A DNA stretch of 63,487 nucleotides. Origin: Anaerolineaceae bacterium (GTDB taxonomy: Bacteria > Chloroflexota > Anaerolineae > Anaerolineales > Anaerolineaceae). Of this stretch, positions 56,367 to 63,487 are shown piece after piece. Where the stretch lies: NCBI GenBank assembly GCA_018056725.1, contig JAGPFF010000007.1, forward strand, positions 1 to 63,487, given 5' to 3'. Within the stretch, counting starts at the first letter, position 1, and every line of letters starts with the position of its first letter. The notes under the pieces are model-generated. The model was given only the letters and a program-made list of their open reading frames with translations. It made no database searches and had not been told where the DNA came from. The position numbers and the translations under genes are program-made.

Positions 56367-56863
56367 AGCCAGATCACCCACACCACCCAAAGCCCGATCA
56401 TCAAAACCCCGATTCCGAACCGGGTCACCACTGCTAACCCGCAACCTTTTAAAATCCCGCCGGCTGATTTTGCGCCTTCATTCAGATCCCTTTTTCTGAT
56501 CCATTCCACGATCAAGATACCGACGACTGCGAAAAGCACTCCCCCAAATGGCGGCAACACAAAGGTGCCGACAAGTCCTGCTGCCAACGCCACCCCCACC
56601 GCTACCCAGCTTGCGCCGGTCTTCTTCGCTTGTGCCCCCATGAAGAGGTTATCGATCAGGTTCCCCGCGATCATTAAAAGGGTGATAAAGGCAAAAAGTA
56701 TCCCTGAAGGGAGGCTGAAACCCGTAACGATCCCATAGGCGAGTATTGCCAGCCAGATGATGGTCAAGCCGGGAATAATATAGACAAGCAAACTCAGCAG
56801 TCCAATCCCCATTATCACCGACAGCACAGGGATGAACCAGGAGGAAGTGGCTATAGTTTGCAT
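56363..56863 (-). CDS. DUF456 family membrane protein
   Basis: A 166-residue membrane protein with the DUF456 pattern: duplicated glycine-rich hydrophobic hairpins, IIPGLTIIWLAILAYGIVTG early and VGLVGTFVLPPFGG-type sequence later, with the GAQAKKTGASW loop between them. Function is unknown. Its stop is close to the upstream end of the plus-strand operon, and it follows serS by only three bases, so it is probably transcribed with serS from the T-box promoter. Confidence 0.85.
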   Translation of the reverse strand: MQTIATSSWFIPVLSVIMGIGLLSLLVYIIPGLTIIWLAILAYGIVTGFSLPSGILFAFITLLMIAGNLIDNLFMGAQAKKTGASWVAVGVALAAGLVGTFVLPPFGGVLFAVVGILIVEWIRKRDLNEGAKSAGGILKGCGLAVVTRFGIGVLMIGLWVVWVIWL

Positions 56864-56866
56864 GTG

Positions 56867-58135
56867 TTACTGGATTACCTCAATGCCGCCCATCCAGGGG
56901 AGGAGGACATCCGGTACACGGATGGATCCGTCTGCCTGCTGGTTATTCTCCAGCACGGCGATCAGGGTGCGCGGCATGCCCAGACCCGACCCATTCAGGG
57001 TATGCACCAGCTGGTTGCGGCTGCCATCTGCAGGTCTATATTTAATGTTGGCGCGCCTCGCCTGAAAATCTCCCACGTTCGAAACAGAGGATACTTCCAG
57101 CCATTCGCCACAACCTGCAGCCCAAACTTCCACATCATAGGTGATGCGTGCATTGAACCCCAGATCTCCTGTGCAAAGTCGTTTGATGCGGTAGGGCAGC
57201 CCGAGTAGCGAGCAGGTTTCTTCAGCATCGGCGAGCATCTTCTCCAGTTCGCGCATCGATTCTTCAGGGCGACAGTAAATGTACATCTCCACCTTGTCGA
57301 ACTGATGCCCGCGTTTGATCCCGCGCACATCCCGTCCGGCGCTCATCTTTTCACGCCGAAAGCAGGGTGTATAGGCAGTGAAGCGTTGGGGCAAGGTTTC
57401 CTCTTCCAACACCTCGTCACGGTACATGCCAGTCAGCGGAACCTCCGCCGTGGGCACCATCCATAAATCCTCTTCCACATCGTGATACAGATTGTCGATG
57501 AATTTCGGCAACTGTCCCGCAGAAAAAAGGGTTTCCGCTTTCACCATGAAAGGCGTGTAACGTTCCTCATAACCCTGCCGGTTGTGCAAATCCAGCATCC
57601 AGGCGATCAGTGCCCGCTGCAGTCGGGCTCCAGCCGCGTTGAGGATATAAAAGCGTGACCCGGTCAACTTTACCCCCCGGTCAAAATCGATGATGCCAAG
57701 CTTTGGACCCAGCTCCCAATGGGGAAGGGGAGTAAAGGTGAACTCTGGCAGCCTGCCATGTGTGCGAAGGACGATGTTTTCGTTTTCATCCTTACCAATT
57801 GGCGTGGAGGGGTCAGGGATATTGGGGATCGAAGCCAGTAATGTCTGCAATTTGTCTTCCACCTGGCGTGTAGTCTCATCAAGTGATGCGATCTCGTCCC
57901 CGACTGCGCGCATTGACAGGATCTTTTCCTGTTTGAGTGCAGCATCGCGAGTCTGACTGATCTCTTTTGAAACGGCATTCCGTTGTGCTTTCAGGCTTTC
58001 CACTTTTACCAGCAGCTGCCGCCTTTGACTATCTAATGCAAGTAAGGTATCGACCACATCACTATCCATTTGGCGGTCAACTAATGCCTTGCGTAGCACT
58101 TCAGGTTGTTCACGAATGAGATTCAAATCAAGCAT
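56867..58135 (-). CDS. serS: Seryl-tRNA synthetase
   Basis: A 422-residue class II synthetase charging tRNA-Ser and tRNA-Sec. It starts [18 protein letters not shown], followed by the coiled-coil arm (about 30-105) and the motif 2 region [21 protein letters not shown]. Motif 3 is a C-terminal [18 protein letters not shown] take the ATG at 58135, which gives the normal N-terminus; the frame is open 25 codons further into the T-box leader. Expression should rise when uncharged tRNA-Ser accumulates, through the leader at 58136-58402. Confidence 0.97.
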   Translation of the reverse strand: MLDLNLIREQPEVLRKALVDRQMDSDVVDTLLALDSQRRQLLVKVESLKAQRNAVSKEISQTRDAALKQEKILSMRAVGDEIASLDETTRQVEDKLQTLLASIPNIPDPSTPIGKDENENIVLRTHGRLPEFTFTPLPHWELGPKLGIIDFDRGVKLTGSRFYILNAAGARLQRALIAWMLDLHNRQGYEERYTPFMVKAETLFSAGQLPKFIDNLYHDVEEDLWMVPTAEVPLTGMYRDEVLEEETLPQRFTAYTPCFRREKMSAGRDVRGIKRGHQFDKVEMYIYCRPEESMRELEKMLADAEETCSLLGLPYRIKRLCTGDLGFNARITYDVEVWAAGCGEWLEVSSVSNVGDFQARRANIKYRPADGSRNQLVHTLNGSGLGMPRTLIAVLENNQQADGSIRVPDVLLPWMGGIEVIQ

Positions 58136-58402
58136 GGTGTACCTCTTCTTAATAAGGAACGCCCTCATCCATTTGCAGGACGAGGGGCGCGCTCGTGGTG
58201 CCACCTGCATTCGCTCGGAAGAACTGAGCCTCTTTTTGCGATAACGGTGCTGCCGGTCTCCTTACGGTCACGGGACCCCTGCGGAGACGACCTGCCCATT
58301 AAGGGCGTCGGGTTGGATAATGCCTGGTTTTCCTGCCGCTTTGCACCAATCAGCGGCTCTCTGGAGGAATAGCCGGGCACCTTTTCCCGGGCGGGTCGGA
58401 TT
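58136..58402 (-). promoter_or_regulatory. T-box riboswitch leader of serS
   Basis: On the minus strand the leader shows a stem I apical region ccagagagccgctgattgg followed by gtgcaaagcgg, which is the usual AGAGAG...GGUG pattern. A candidate specifier UCC (serine) lies at 58315-58317 in attatccaaccc. The T-box sequence aggtggcaccacg is at 58194-58206 and should pair with the tRNA acceptor end. A competing helix (ccctcgtcc with ggatgaggg) lies just before the ribosome site aagaagagg, with only a weak U-run after it. Control could therefore be at transcription or translation. Confidence 0.88.
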
Positions 58403-58408
58403 GTTGTG

Positions 58409-58436
58409 ATTATACCTTTCCTAAACGGTCTGTCAA
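58409..58436 (-). promoter_or_regulatory. Near-consensus sigma-70 promoter of the serS T-box leader
   Basis: Minus-strand TTGACA (58431-58436) and TATAAT (58409-58414), both perfect, separated by 16 bases. The predicted start near 58402 places the whole T-box in the transcript. Confidence 0.9.
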
Positions 58437-58597
58437 GCAAAGAAGGGAGGGATGTGGCACACCGGATGATAATTGAATTCTCTTAAAATTATGGGAAGTG
58501 ATCATCACGGAAGGGGCAGCCGGGAAGGATGGGAGAAATACTGACGGATCGATTCGTCTGAATCTTTCAAGGATTATTAAGATACAATAAATCGATC

Positions 58598-59206
58598 ATG
58601 GAAGAACAAGCTCTGATTGCGGACGCGCTCAAAGGGGATCTTGAGGCTTTCAATCGCCTGGTTCTGGCGTATCAAGACCTGGCGTTTAACGTTGCCTATC
58701 GCATGCTCGCCGATGAAGATCTGGCGGAAGATGCAGTGCAAAACGCCTTTATCTCTGCATATAAGAATCTGCGTACTTATCGAGGGGGTTCCTTCAAATC
58801 CTGGGTTCTGCGCATGGTCACCAACGGTTGTTATGATGAATTGCGCCGCCAAAAGCGACGTCCAACCATTTCTCTCGAACCTGTCAGCCCGGAGGATGGT
58901 GAAGAAATGGAATCCGCGCAGTGGCTCCGCTCCAGTGATCCACAGCCTGATGAAGTATTCGACCAGGCTGAACTTGAACATGCCCTGCAGCACTGTCTGG
59001 AGAATCTACCCATTGAATTCCGCGCCGTGGTGGTGCTGGTGGATGTGCAGGGGATGGATTATGAGGAAGTCTCTCAATCGGTTCATTCTCCGCTTGGCAC
59101 CGTGAAAAGCCGGCTGGCACGTGCTCGCTTAAAACTGCGTGATTGCCTTCAAAAATTTCAGGAACTTCTTCCTCCTCAATTTCGTCTTGATGGTGGAGAC
59201 CGCTGA
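58598..59206 (+). CDS. ECF-family RNA polymerase sigma factor
   Basis: A 202-residue sigma-70 family ECF factor. Region 2: NRLVLAYQDLAFNVAYRMLA and AEDAVQNAFISAYKNLRTYRG, then SWVLRMVTNGCYDELRRQKR. Region 4: LPIEFRAVVVLVDVQGMDYE, then LGTVKSRLARARLKLRDCL. The stop overlaps the anti-sigma start (TGATG), so the two are translated together. The target promoters cannot be read from here. Confidence 0.94.
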   Translation: MEEQALIADALKGDLEAFNRLVLAYQDLAFNVAYRMLADEDLAEDAVQNAFISAYKNLRTYRGGSFKSWVLRMVTNGCYDELRRQKRRPTISLEPVSPEDGEEMESAQWLRSSDPQPDEVFDQAELEHALQHCLENLPIEFRAVVVLVDVQGMDYEEVSQSVHSPLGTVKSRLARARLKLRDCLQKFQELLPPQFRLDGGDR

Positions 59207-60132
59207 TGGCTGAACGACTCACGGATCGTGATATTTTATTAATCTCTGCTTATCTTGACGAGCGCCTTTCCGACTCGGAAAAAGAGCGAGTGAAAGCCCG
59301 GGTTGAATCTGACCCGTTATTCAATAGCACTTATAAAGAAATGGCTTATACCCGAAGATTGCTGAGGGCTTTACCTCAAAAACGTGCTCCCCACAATTTC
59401 ACCCTTTCGGCTGCGCAGGTTCCTGCTACACGGCGTGTTCCCTGGCTGCAACCCGCTTTGAGCTTTGTCTCGATCGCCGCAGCTTTACTGCTGGTGATCG
59501 TTTTCTCTTCTTCCTTCCTCTTTGGAACTTCGAAAACCGCCGCCCCCGTGGCAATGGCTCCGCAAGCTGAACAAATGAGCCTTCCGGTGGAAGGAACCGC
59601 GCTAACCACTGCTCCTGCCATCATCAACTGGAACCCGGCGTACGGCATGGGTGGAGGGGGTGATAGTTTTGGCATCGAGAATTACACTGGCGGGGATGGC
59701 ATTGGTGGCGCTGGCGGTCCAGGCTGGGATGTTTCAGATACCGCGGTTGGCGGTGGCACTTCGGATGTGACCCCCGAACCTGCTGCAACGGAAGTGCTAA
59801 CAGCCCCGCTGCCGGAGGAACCTGTGCCGGCTGAAACTTCCATACCTGAAAGGCTATTGGGTTCAAGCCCTACAACTACTGAAGAACCTTCTATTTCCGC
59901 CCTGGCTGAAACCCCTGCCGCGGAATCCATAAGCAAAAGTGCGCAAGGCTCTGATCTTTCCAATCTCATCCTCGGATTGCCCGAGGAACAGCAGCGTGGT
60001 AAGATGGTCGGCACCCAGGTGGCGGAAAATGAAACCAGCCAATTTCCTCCAACTAGAACCTTGGTCATGGCTGCAGCGGCGTTGACTGCCATTCTCGCTG
60101 GCGCTGGTGCCCTTGTACTGAAAAGGCATTAA
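59206..60132 (+). CDS. Membrane anti-sigma factor with two membrane segments
   Basis: A 308-residue protein. The N-terminal 70 residues form an anti-sigma-like helical domain (ISAYLDERLSDSEKERVKAR), but the HxxxCxxC zinc site common in such domains is missing. A membrane segment (about 79-105) follows, then some 180 residues rich in Gly, Pro, Thr and Glu outside, and a second hydrophobic segment with basic end at 285-308. Gene position and overlap with the ECF sigma gene give the function; the signal is unknown. Loss of the outer region by proteolysis is a plausible release mechanism. Confidence 0.85.
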   Translation: MAERLTDRDILLISAYLDERLSDSEKERVKARVESDPLFNSTYKEMAYTRRLLRALPQKRAPHNFTLSAAQVPATRRVPWLQPALSFVSIAAALLLVIVFSSSFLFGTSKTAAPVAMAPQAEQMSLPVEGTALTTAPAIINWNPAYGMGGGGDSFGIENYTGGDGIGGAGGPGWDVSDTAVGGGTSDVTPEPAATEVLTAPLPEEPVPAETSIPERLLGSSPTTTEEPSISALAETPAAESISKSAQGSDLSNLILGLPEEQQRGKMVGTQVAENETSQFPPTRTLVMAAAALTAILAGAGALVLKRH

Positions 60133-60651
60133 GTGGAACCCCAGCCACATAAATATCAACGTTTCCGCTATTGTCCGCTCTGTGCCACCGCGCTTGAGGA
60201 GCGCATGGTGATGGGGGAAAAAAGACCTGTCTGCCCGAATTGTGGTTGGGTGCACTATGAAGATCCAAAAGTCGCCGCTGGCGTGTTGATCCTGCGGGGC
60301 AAGGAAGTGCTTCTTGTTCAGCGCACCCTTGACCCTTATCAGGGCGCCTGGAGTATTCCCGCTGGTTTTGTCAATGCGTTTGAAGATCCGGCTGCGGCTG
60401 CTTTGCGTGAATGCCGCGAAGAAACTGGTTTGAATGCTGAACTGGATGGACTCTTTGATCTACTCACCGGGCGGGAACATAGCCGTGGTTCGGATATTTT
60501 TATCATCTATCGCGCCCATATTCTAAATGGCACCCTACGGGCGGCGGATGATGCCGATCAGGCAGCCTGGTTCCCGCTAGATCATTTACCCCCACTTGCT
60601 TTTGAATCCACAAGCCGCTTGCTTGCGAAAGCTCTGTCAGTTTCCTGCTGA
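60133..60651 (+). CDS. Nudix hydrolase with N-terminal zinc ribbon (NudC-like)
   Basis: A 172-residue protein. A zinc ribbon with Cys14, Cys17, Cys34 and Cys37 is followed by a Nudix domain; the Nudix box runs from Gly78 to Leu100 and matches G-x5-E-x7-R-E-x-x-E-E-x-G with RECREETG at its end. It probably hydrolyses a nucleoside diphosphate derivative such as NADH or ADP-ribose. The GTG start directly follows the stop of the anti-sigma gene. Confidence 0.9.
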   Translation: MEPQPHKYQRFRYCPLCATALEERMVMGEKRPVCPNCGWVHYEDPKVAAGVLILRGKEVLLVQRTLDPYQGAWSIPAGFVNAFEDPAAAALRECREETGLNAELDGLFDLLTGREHSRGSDIFIIYRAHILNGTLRAADDADQAAWFPLDHLPPLAFESTSRLLAKALSVSC

Positions 60652-60762
60652 GATTCTCCCCTTAAATTTCGCCATAAAATTGCAGCTGATGCTCCTGCAA
60701 GCTGCGGAAATGATAAAATGGTATGGAACATGCATCCCTTTTGGTGCGGAGCATGGAGACTC

Positions 60763-63120
60763 ATGGCTAGATCGAAATCATCGCGTAAATCCTACGTTCG
60801 TACCCCGCGTGCCAGTCGTTCCTCGTCACGGCGCAAGCAGGCGTATTCGCGTTCCACGCTGACACTTGATCAACGCCTGAATTTTATTGGTGGAGTGATC
60901 GTACTGCTGGGTGCACTGGGGATCGTGGCACTCTTTGCCAGTGAAACCGGACCCCTTACCGGCTGGATTGCTCAGACAACCGGGCAAATTGCCGGGTGGG
61001 GCGGTGTCATTCTTCCCATTGCTGCCATTATCGCCGGGTTGACACTGCTCTTTCGCAAATATGACCGCTTCCCGAAGATTTCCACCTGGCGGATTTCTGG
61101 TTTGTTTCTGCTTTATTTCAACATCCTCAGCTGGTTTCATTTCTTTGAACAGGGGGGGTTCCCTTCAGCTAAGCAAGGGTTGGGAGGCGGTTATGTAGGC
61201 GCCTTCTTTGACCGGCTGCTGGCTAATTCGCTGGGACGTGCCGGCGAAGGTGTTTTCCTTTTCGCCTGGTTGGTGGTAGCCATTCTTTTTATCGTCAATT
61301 TACCCTTACCGGAACTGGCGGAAAAACTGCGGTTATTCTTTGCTCGTTTTAAAAAAGAGCCTTCCCCACAACCTCTCCCAGCACGTCAACCTCTTTTTGA
61401 TTTTGGAAAAGCCAAAGCCTATCACCCGAAACGGGAAAAACACCCAGATCTGCCTGGTGGGTTCACCCCACTGGATCTGACCAATGAATTGGTCACTGGA
61501 GTCGCCAGCCGTTCAACCCGTGAAGTGAAGTCTGCGGTTCATGGTTCGATAGCTGCTGAAGCTGCTCTCCGTTCCAACACCGCTAATCCACAAACAACGC
61601 CGATTGTGCATACCAACATCACCGCACCAGTAGTCCCCTGGCAAATCCCTTCAGTGGCTGATATTTTAGACCCGGCTACACCTGCTGCGGTGCAATCTCA
61701 CTATGATCGCGACCGTGCCCGGGTCATTGAGGAGACGCTGGCTTCTTTTGGCGCACCCGCCCGCATCGTCGAAATCCATCGCGGTCCGGCTGTTACCCAG
61801 TATGGTGTTGAACCGGAGTTCATTGAAACCCGCACCGGTCGCACCCGCGTTCGTGTGGCGAAAATCGTCAGTCTTGCGGATGACCTGGCATTGGCGCTTT
61901 CTGCCCCCAGCATCCGTATCCAGGCTCCCGTCCCTGGCAAGGCATACGTTGGCATCGAAGTTCCTAATTCCGAGTTATCGCTCGTCTCATTGCGTGAAGT
62001 GATTGAAACGGATGCGTTTAAGAAAATAAAATCTAATTTACGTTTTGCCTTTGGTAAGGATGTGGCTGGAAGACCAGTATGTGCCGATTTGACGGCAATG
62101 CCGCATCTGCTCATTGCCGGTACCACCAACTCAGGTAAATCAGTGCTTGTCAATGCCATCATCACCAGTTTTCTGCTTAATAACTCCCCTCTGGATCTCC
62201 GCCTGGTACTGGTTGACCCCAAACGGGTGGAGCTCACCGGCTATAATGGCATTCCGCATCTCCTTGCCCCCGTAGTGGTGGATGCAGATCGCGTAGGAGC
62301 AGCACTGCAATGGGTCTTACGTGAGATGGACTCACGTTATAAAAGGTTTTCCAAAGCGGGCGTGCGCAACATTGTGGATTACAACCTGAAGGGGGATGAA
62401 TACCTGCCCTACCTGGTCGTTGTCATTGATGAGCTGGCTGATTTGATGATGCTGGCTCCTGAAGAAACAGAAAAAAGTATCACCCGTCTCGCTCAACTAG
62501 CCCGTGCGACGGGTATTCATCTCATCATCTCCACACAGCGTCCCTCGGTGGATGTAGTCACTGGCGTGATCAAAGCCAATTTTCCTGCCCGGGTTGCCTT
62601 TATGGTGGCTTCTGGCACCGACAGCAGGGTGATTCTTGATAAACCTGGCGCTGAAACGCTTCTTGGTCGTGGCGATATGCTTTACCAGGCACCGGATGCT
62701 GCCGCTCCGGTGCGCCTGCAGGGTGTCTATGTTTCTGATTCGGAAATTCAACGGCTGGTGGATGCCTGGAAGCTGATTGCTGCCAACCGACGGGCGGAAG
62801 GCGCGCCGGAATTGTTGAATGCCACCTTTGATACCTTCCCCTCGGGCACCCCCCTCAAGCAAGGTTCTTTCTTCGGTGAAGAAGGCATGGATGGCGACCC
62901 GATGCTTAAAGAAGCGATCACTGTGGTGCGCCGTGAAGGGAAAGCATCCATTTCCATGCTGCAGCGACGTCTTCGCGTCGGTTACAACCGCGCTGCCCGC
63001 CTGATCGATACCCTCGAAGAACAAAAAATCATCGGACCCCAACAGCCGGGTTTGCAGGTGAGAGAAGTGCTCGATTTTGGTAAATCCGAAGAAGAATCAC
63101 CCGTAGAAGAAGCTGCTTGA
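60763..63120 (+). CDS. ftsK: DNA translocase FtsK/SpoIIIE
   Basis: A 785-residue translocase. About four membrane segments (residues 30-190), a Pro-rich linker, then the motor: Walker A GTTNSGKSV from residue 453, Walker B LVVVIDELADLMM around Asp556-Glu557, and STQRPSVDVVTGVIKANFPA. A C-terminal winged-helix gamma domain (about 705-770, EGKASISMLQRRLRVGYNRA) would read polarity motifs on the chromosome. It moves DNA through the closing septum. The ATG at 60763 follows GGAG; an earlier ATG at 60718 is in frame but lacks support. No clear terminator follows. Confidence 0.96.
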   Translation: MARSKSSRKSYVRTPRASRSSSRRKQAYSRSTLTLDQRLNFIGGVIVLLGALGIVALFASETGPLTGWIAQTTGQIAGWGGVILPIAAIIAGLTLLFRKYDRFPKISTWRISGLFLLYFNILSWFHFFEQGGFPSAKQGLGGGYVGAFFDRLLANSLGRAGEGVFLFAWLVVAILFIVNLPLPELAEKLRLFFARFKKEPSPQPLPARQPLFDFGKAKAYHPKREKHPDLPGGFTPLDLTNELVTGVASRSTREVKSAVHGSIAAEAALRSNTANPQTTPIVHTNITAPVVPWQIPSVADILDPATPAAVQSHYDRDRARVIEETLASFGAPARIVEIHRGPAVTQYGVEPEFIETRTGRTRVRVAKIVSLADDLALALSAPSIRIQAPVPGKAYVGIEVPNSELSLVSLREVIETDAFKKIKSNLRFAFGKDVAGRPVCADLTAMPHLLIAGTTNSGKSVLVNAIITSFLLNNSPLDLRLVLVDPKRVELTGYNGIPHLLAPVVVDADRVGAALQWVLREMDSRYKRFSKAGVRNIVDYNLKGDEYLPYLVVVIDELADLMMLAPEETEKSITRLAQLARATGIHLIISTQRPSVDVVTGVIKANFPARVAFMVASGTDSRVILDKPGAETLLGRGDMLYQAPDAAAPVRLQGVYVSDSEIQRLVDAWKLIAANRRAEGAPELLNATFDTFPSGTPLKQGSFFGEEGMDGDPMLKEAITVVRREGKASISMLQRRLRVGYNRAARLIDTLEEQKIIGPQQPGLQVREVLDFGKSEEESPVEEAA

Positions 63121-63279
63121 TTTTAAGCGGTTCCAGTTTTGAATCGATCCTGCTTTATTTTTTTTCAGCCTGCGCCCGGGCATACGGTTTGATGATTCCC
63201 GTGCATGATCTTGTTTGAATTCGATGATCTCGCATTGGATTAATTTTATGTTCCCATTTGAAAGGATATCATTGCACGC

Positions 63280-63487
63280 ATGAATCGAAACGAGAAACGC
63301 GTGAGGAGAGAGCGCCATACTATTGCGGTGATGATCGCCATGTATTGCCAGGCAAACCATTTCTCATCTTCCTCCGATCTGTGTGGGGAATGTGCCCAAC
63401 TTGAGCAATATGCGTTCCAGCGCATTGACCACTGTCCGTATCAAGGGAACAAGCCTACCTGCGCCAATTGCCCCATTCATTGTTATC
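63280..63487 (+). CDS. YgbA-like protein (nitrous oxide-stimulated promoter family), 3' end missing
   Basis: 69 codons lie in the window and the frame runs off the right edge. The conserved cysteine pattern is present: MYCQANH, LCGECAQLEQYA, then CPYQGNKPTCANCPIHCY. This matches the small YgbA/nitrous oxide-stimulated promoter family, whose E. coli member is NO/NsrR-controlled. Function is unknown. AAGGA lies about 15 bases before the ATG, a weak ribosome site. Confidence 0.83.
   Translation, partial: MNRNEKRVRRERHTIAVMIAMYCQANHFSSSSDLCGECAQLEQYAFQRIDHCPYQGNKPTCANCPIHCY

Overview
The window reads as one contiguous piece of a bacterial chromosome, most probably Chloroflexota and within it Anaerolineae-like. 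This is an impression from the gene mix (a GSI-alpha type glutamine synthetase, PIN-TRAM/cysS/rlmB gene order, a T-box before serS, a giant alpha-2-macroglobulin lipoprotein, DUF456, a PfaD plus multidomain synthase locus); there is no rRNA or marker gene to prove it. Housekeeping regions are moderately GC-rich. Several accessory genes are strikingly AT-rich.

Layout. 1-2381 (minus): sulfate-activation operon of a TSUP anion transporter, cysC, cysD and the start of cysN. 2622-8714 (plus): a 2030-residue alpha-2-macroglobulin-like lipoprotein whose thioester cysteine is replaced, ending at a perfect 30-bp bidirectional terminator shared with the convergent glutamine synthetase gene (8774-10192). 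10687-29773 (plus): a 19-kb surface-polysaccharide locus with 13 glycosyltransferases, a Wzm/Wzt-type ABC exporter and one O-antigen ligase/polymerase-like membrane protein. It contains no recognisable priming glycosyltransferase or nucleotide-sugar genes. Base composition switches abruptly inside it, including in the middle of the wzt-like gene, so it looks like a recombination mosaic.

29920-32595 (minus): a secreted right-handed beta-helix protein with 17 GGG-type repeats. 33068-43763: a compact lipid/polyketide locus. It holds a PfaD-type enoylreductase (plus strand), an Sfp-type phosphopantetheinyl transferase and a 2768-residue synthase (minus strand) with inferred order KS-ACP-AT-KS-ACP-ACP-KR-DH. 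All three carrier domains have Thr where the phosphopantetheine-bearing Ser normally lies. I consider this the best candidate for an undescribed system here.

44273-49763: a LarA-like racemase, a MOCOS-like class V aminotransferase, a DoxX protein, a MenG/UbiE methyltransferase and a DtxR/MntR-family regulator. The regulator is divergent from feoA-feoB-feoC (49866-52382), with a 39-bp perfect inverted repeat between them that is very probably its operator. A tRNA-Glu(CTC) follows. 52807-56366 is a PIN-TRAM/cysS/rlmB/small membrane protein operon. A convergent minus-strand DUF456 gene and serS follow; serS has a near-consensus promoter and a T-box leader with a candidate UCC (Ser) specifier. 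58598-63120 carries an ECF sigma factor, its membrane anti-sigma factor, a zinc-ribbon Nudix hydrolase and an FtsK/SpoIIIE translocase. A partial YgbA-like (nitrous oxide-stimulated promoter family) gene runs off the right edge.

How they fit together: the polysaccharide locus, beta-helix protein, lipid synthase and alpha-2-macroglobulin lipoprotein all point to the cell surface. The remainder covers sulfur, nitrogen and iron supply, translation and chromosome partition.
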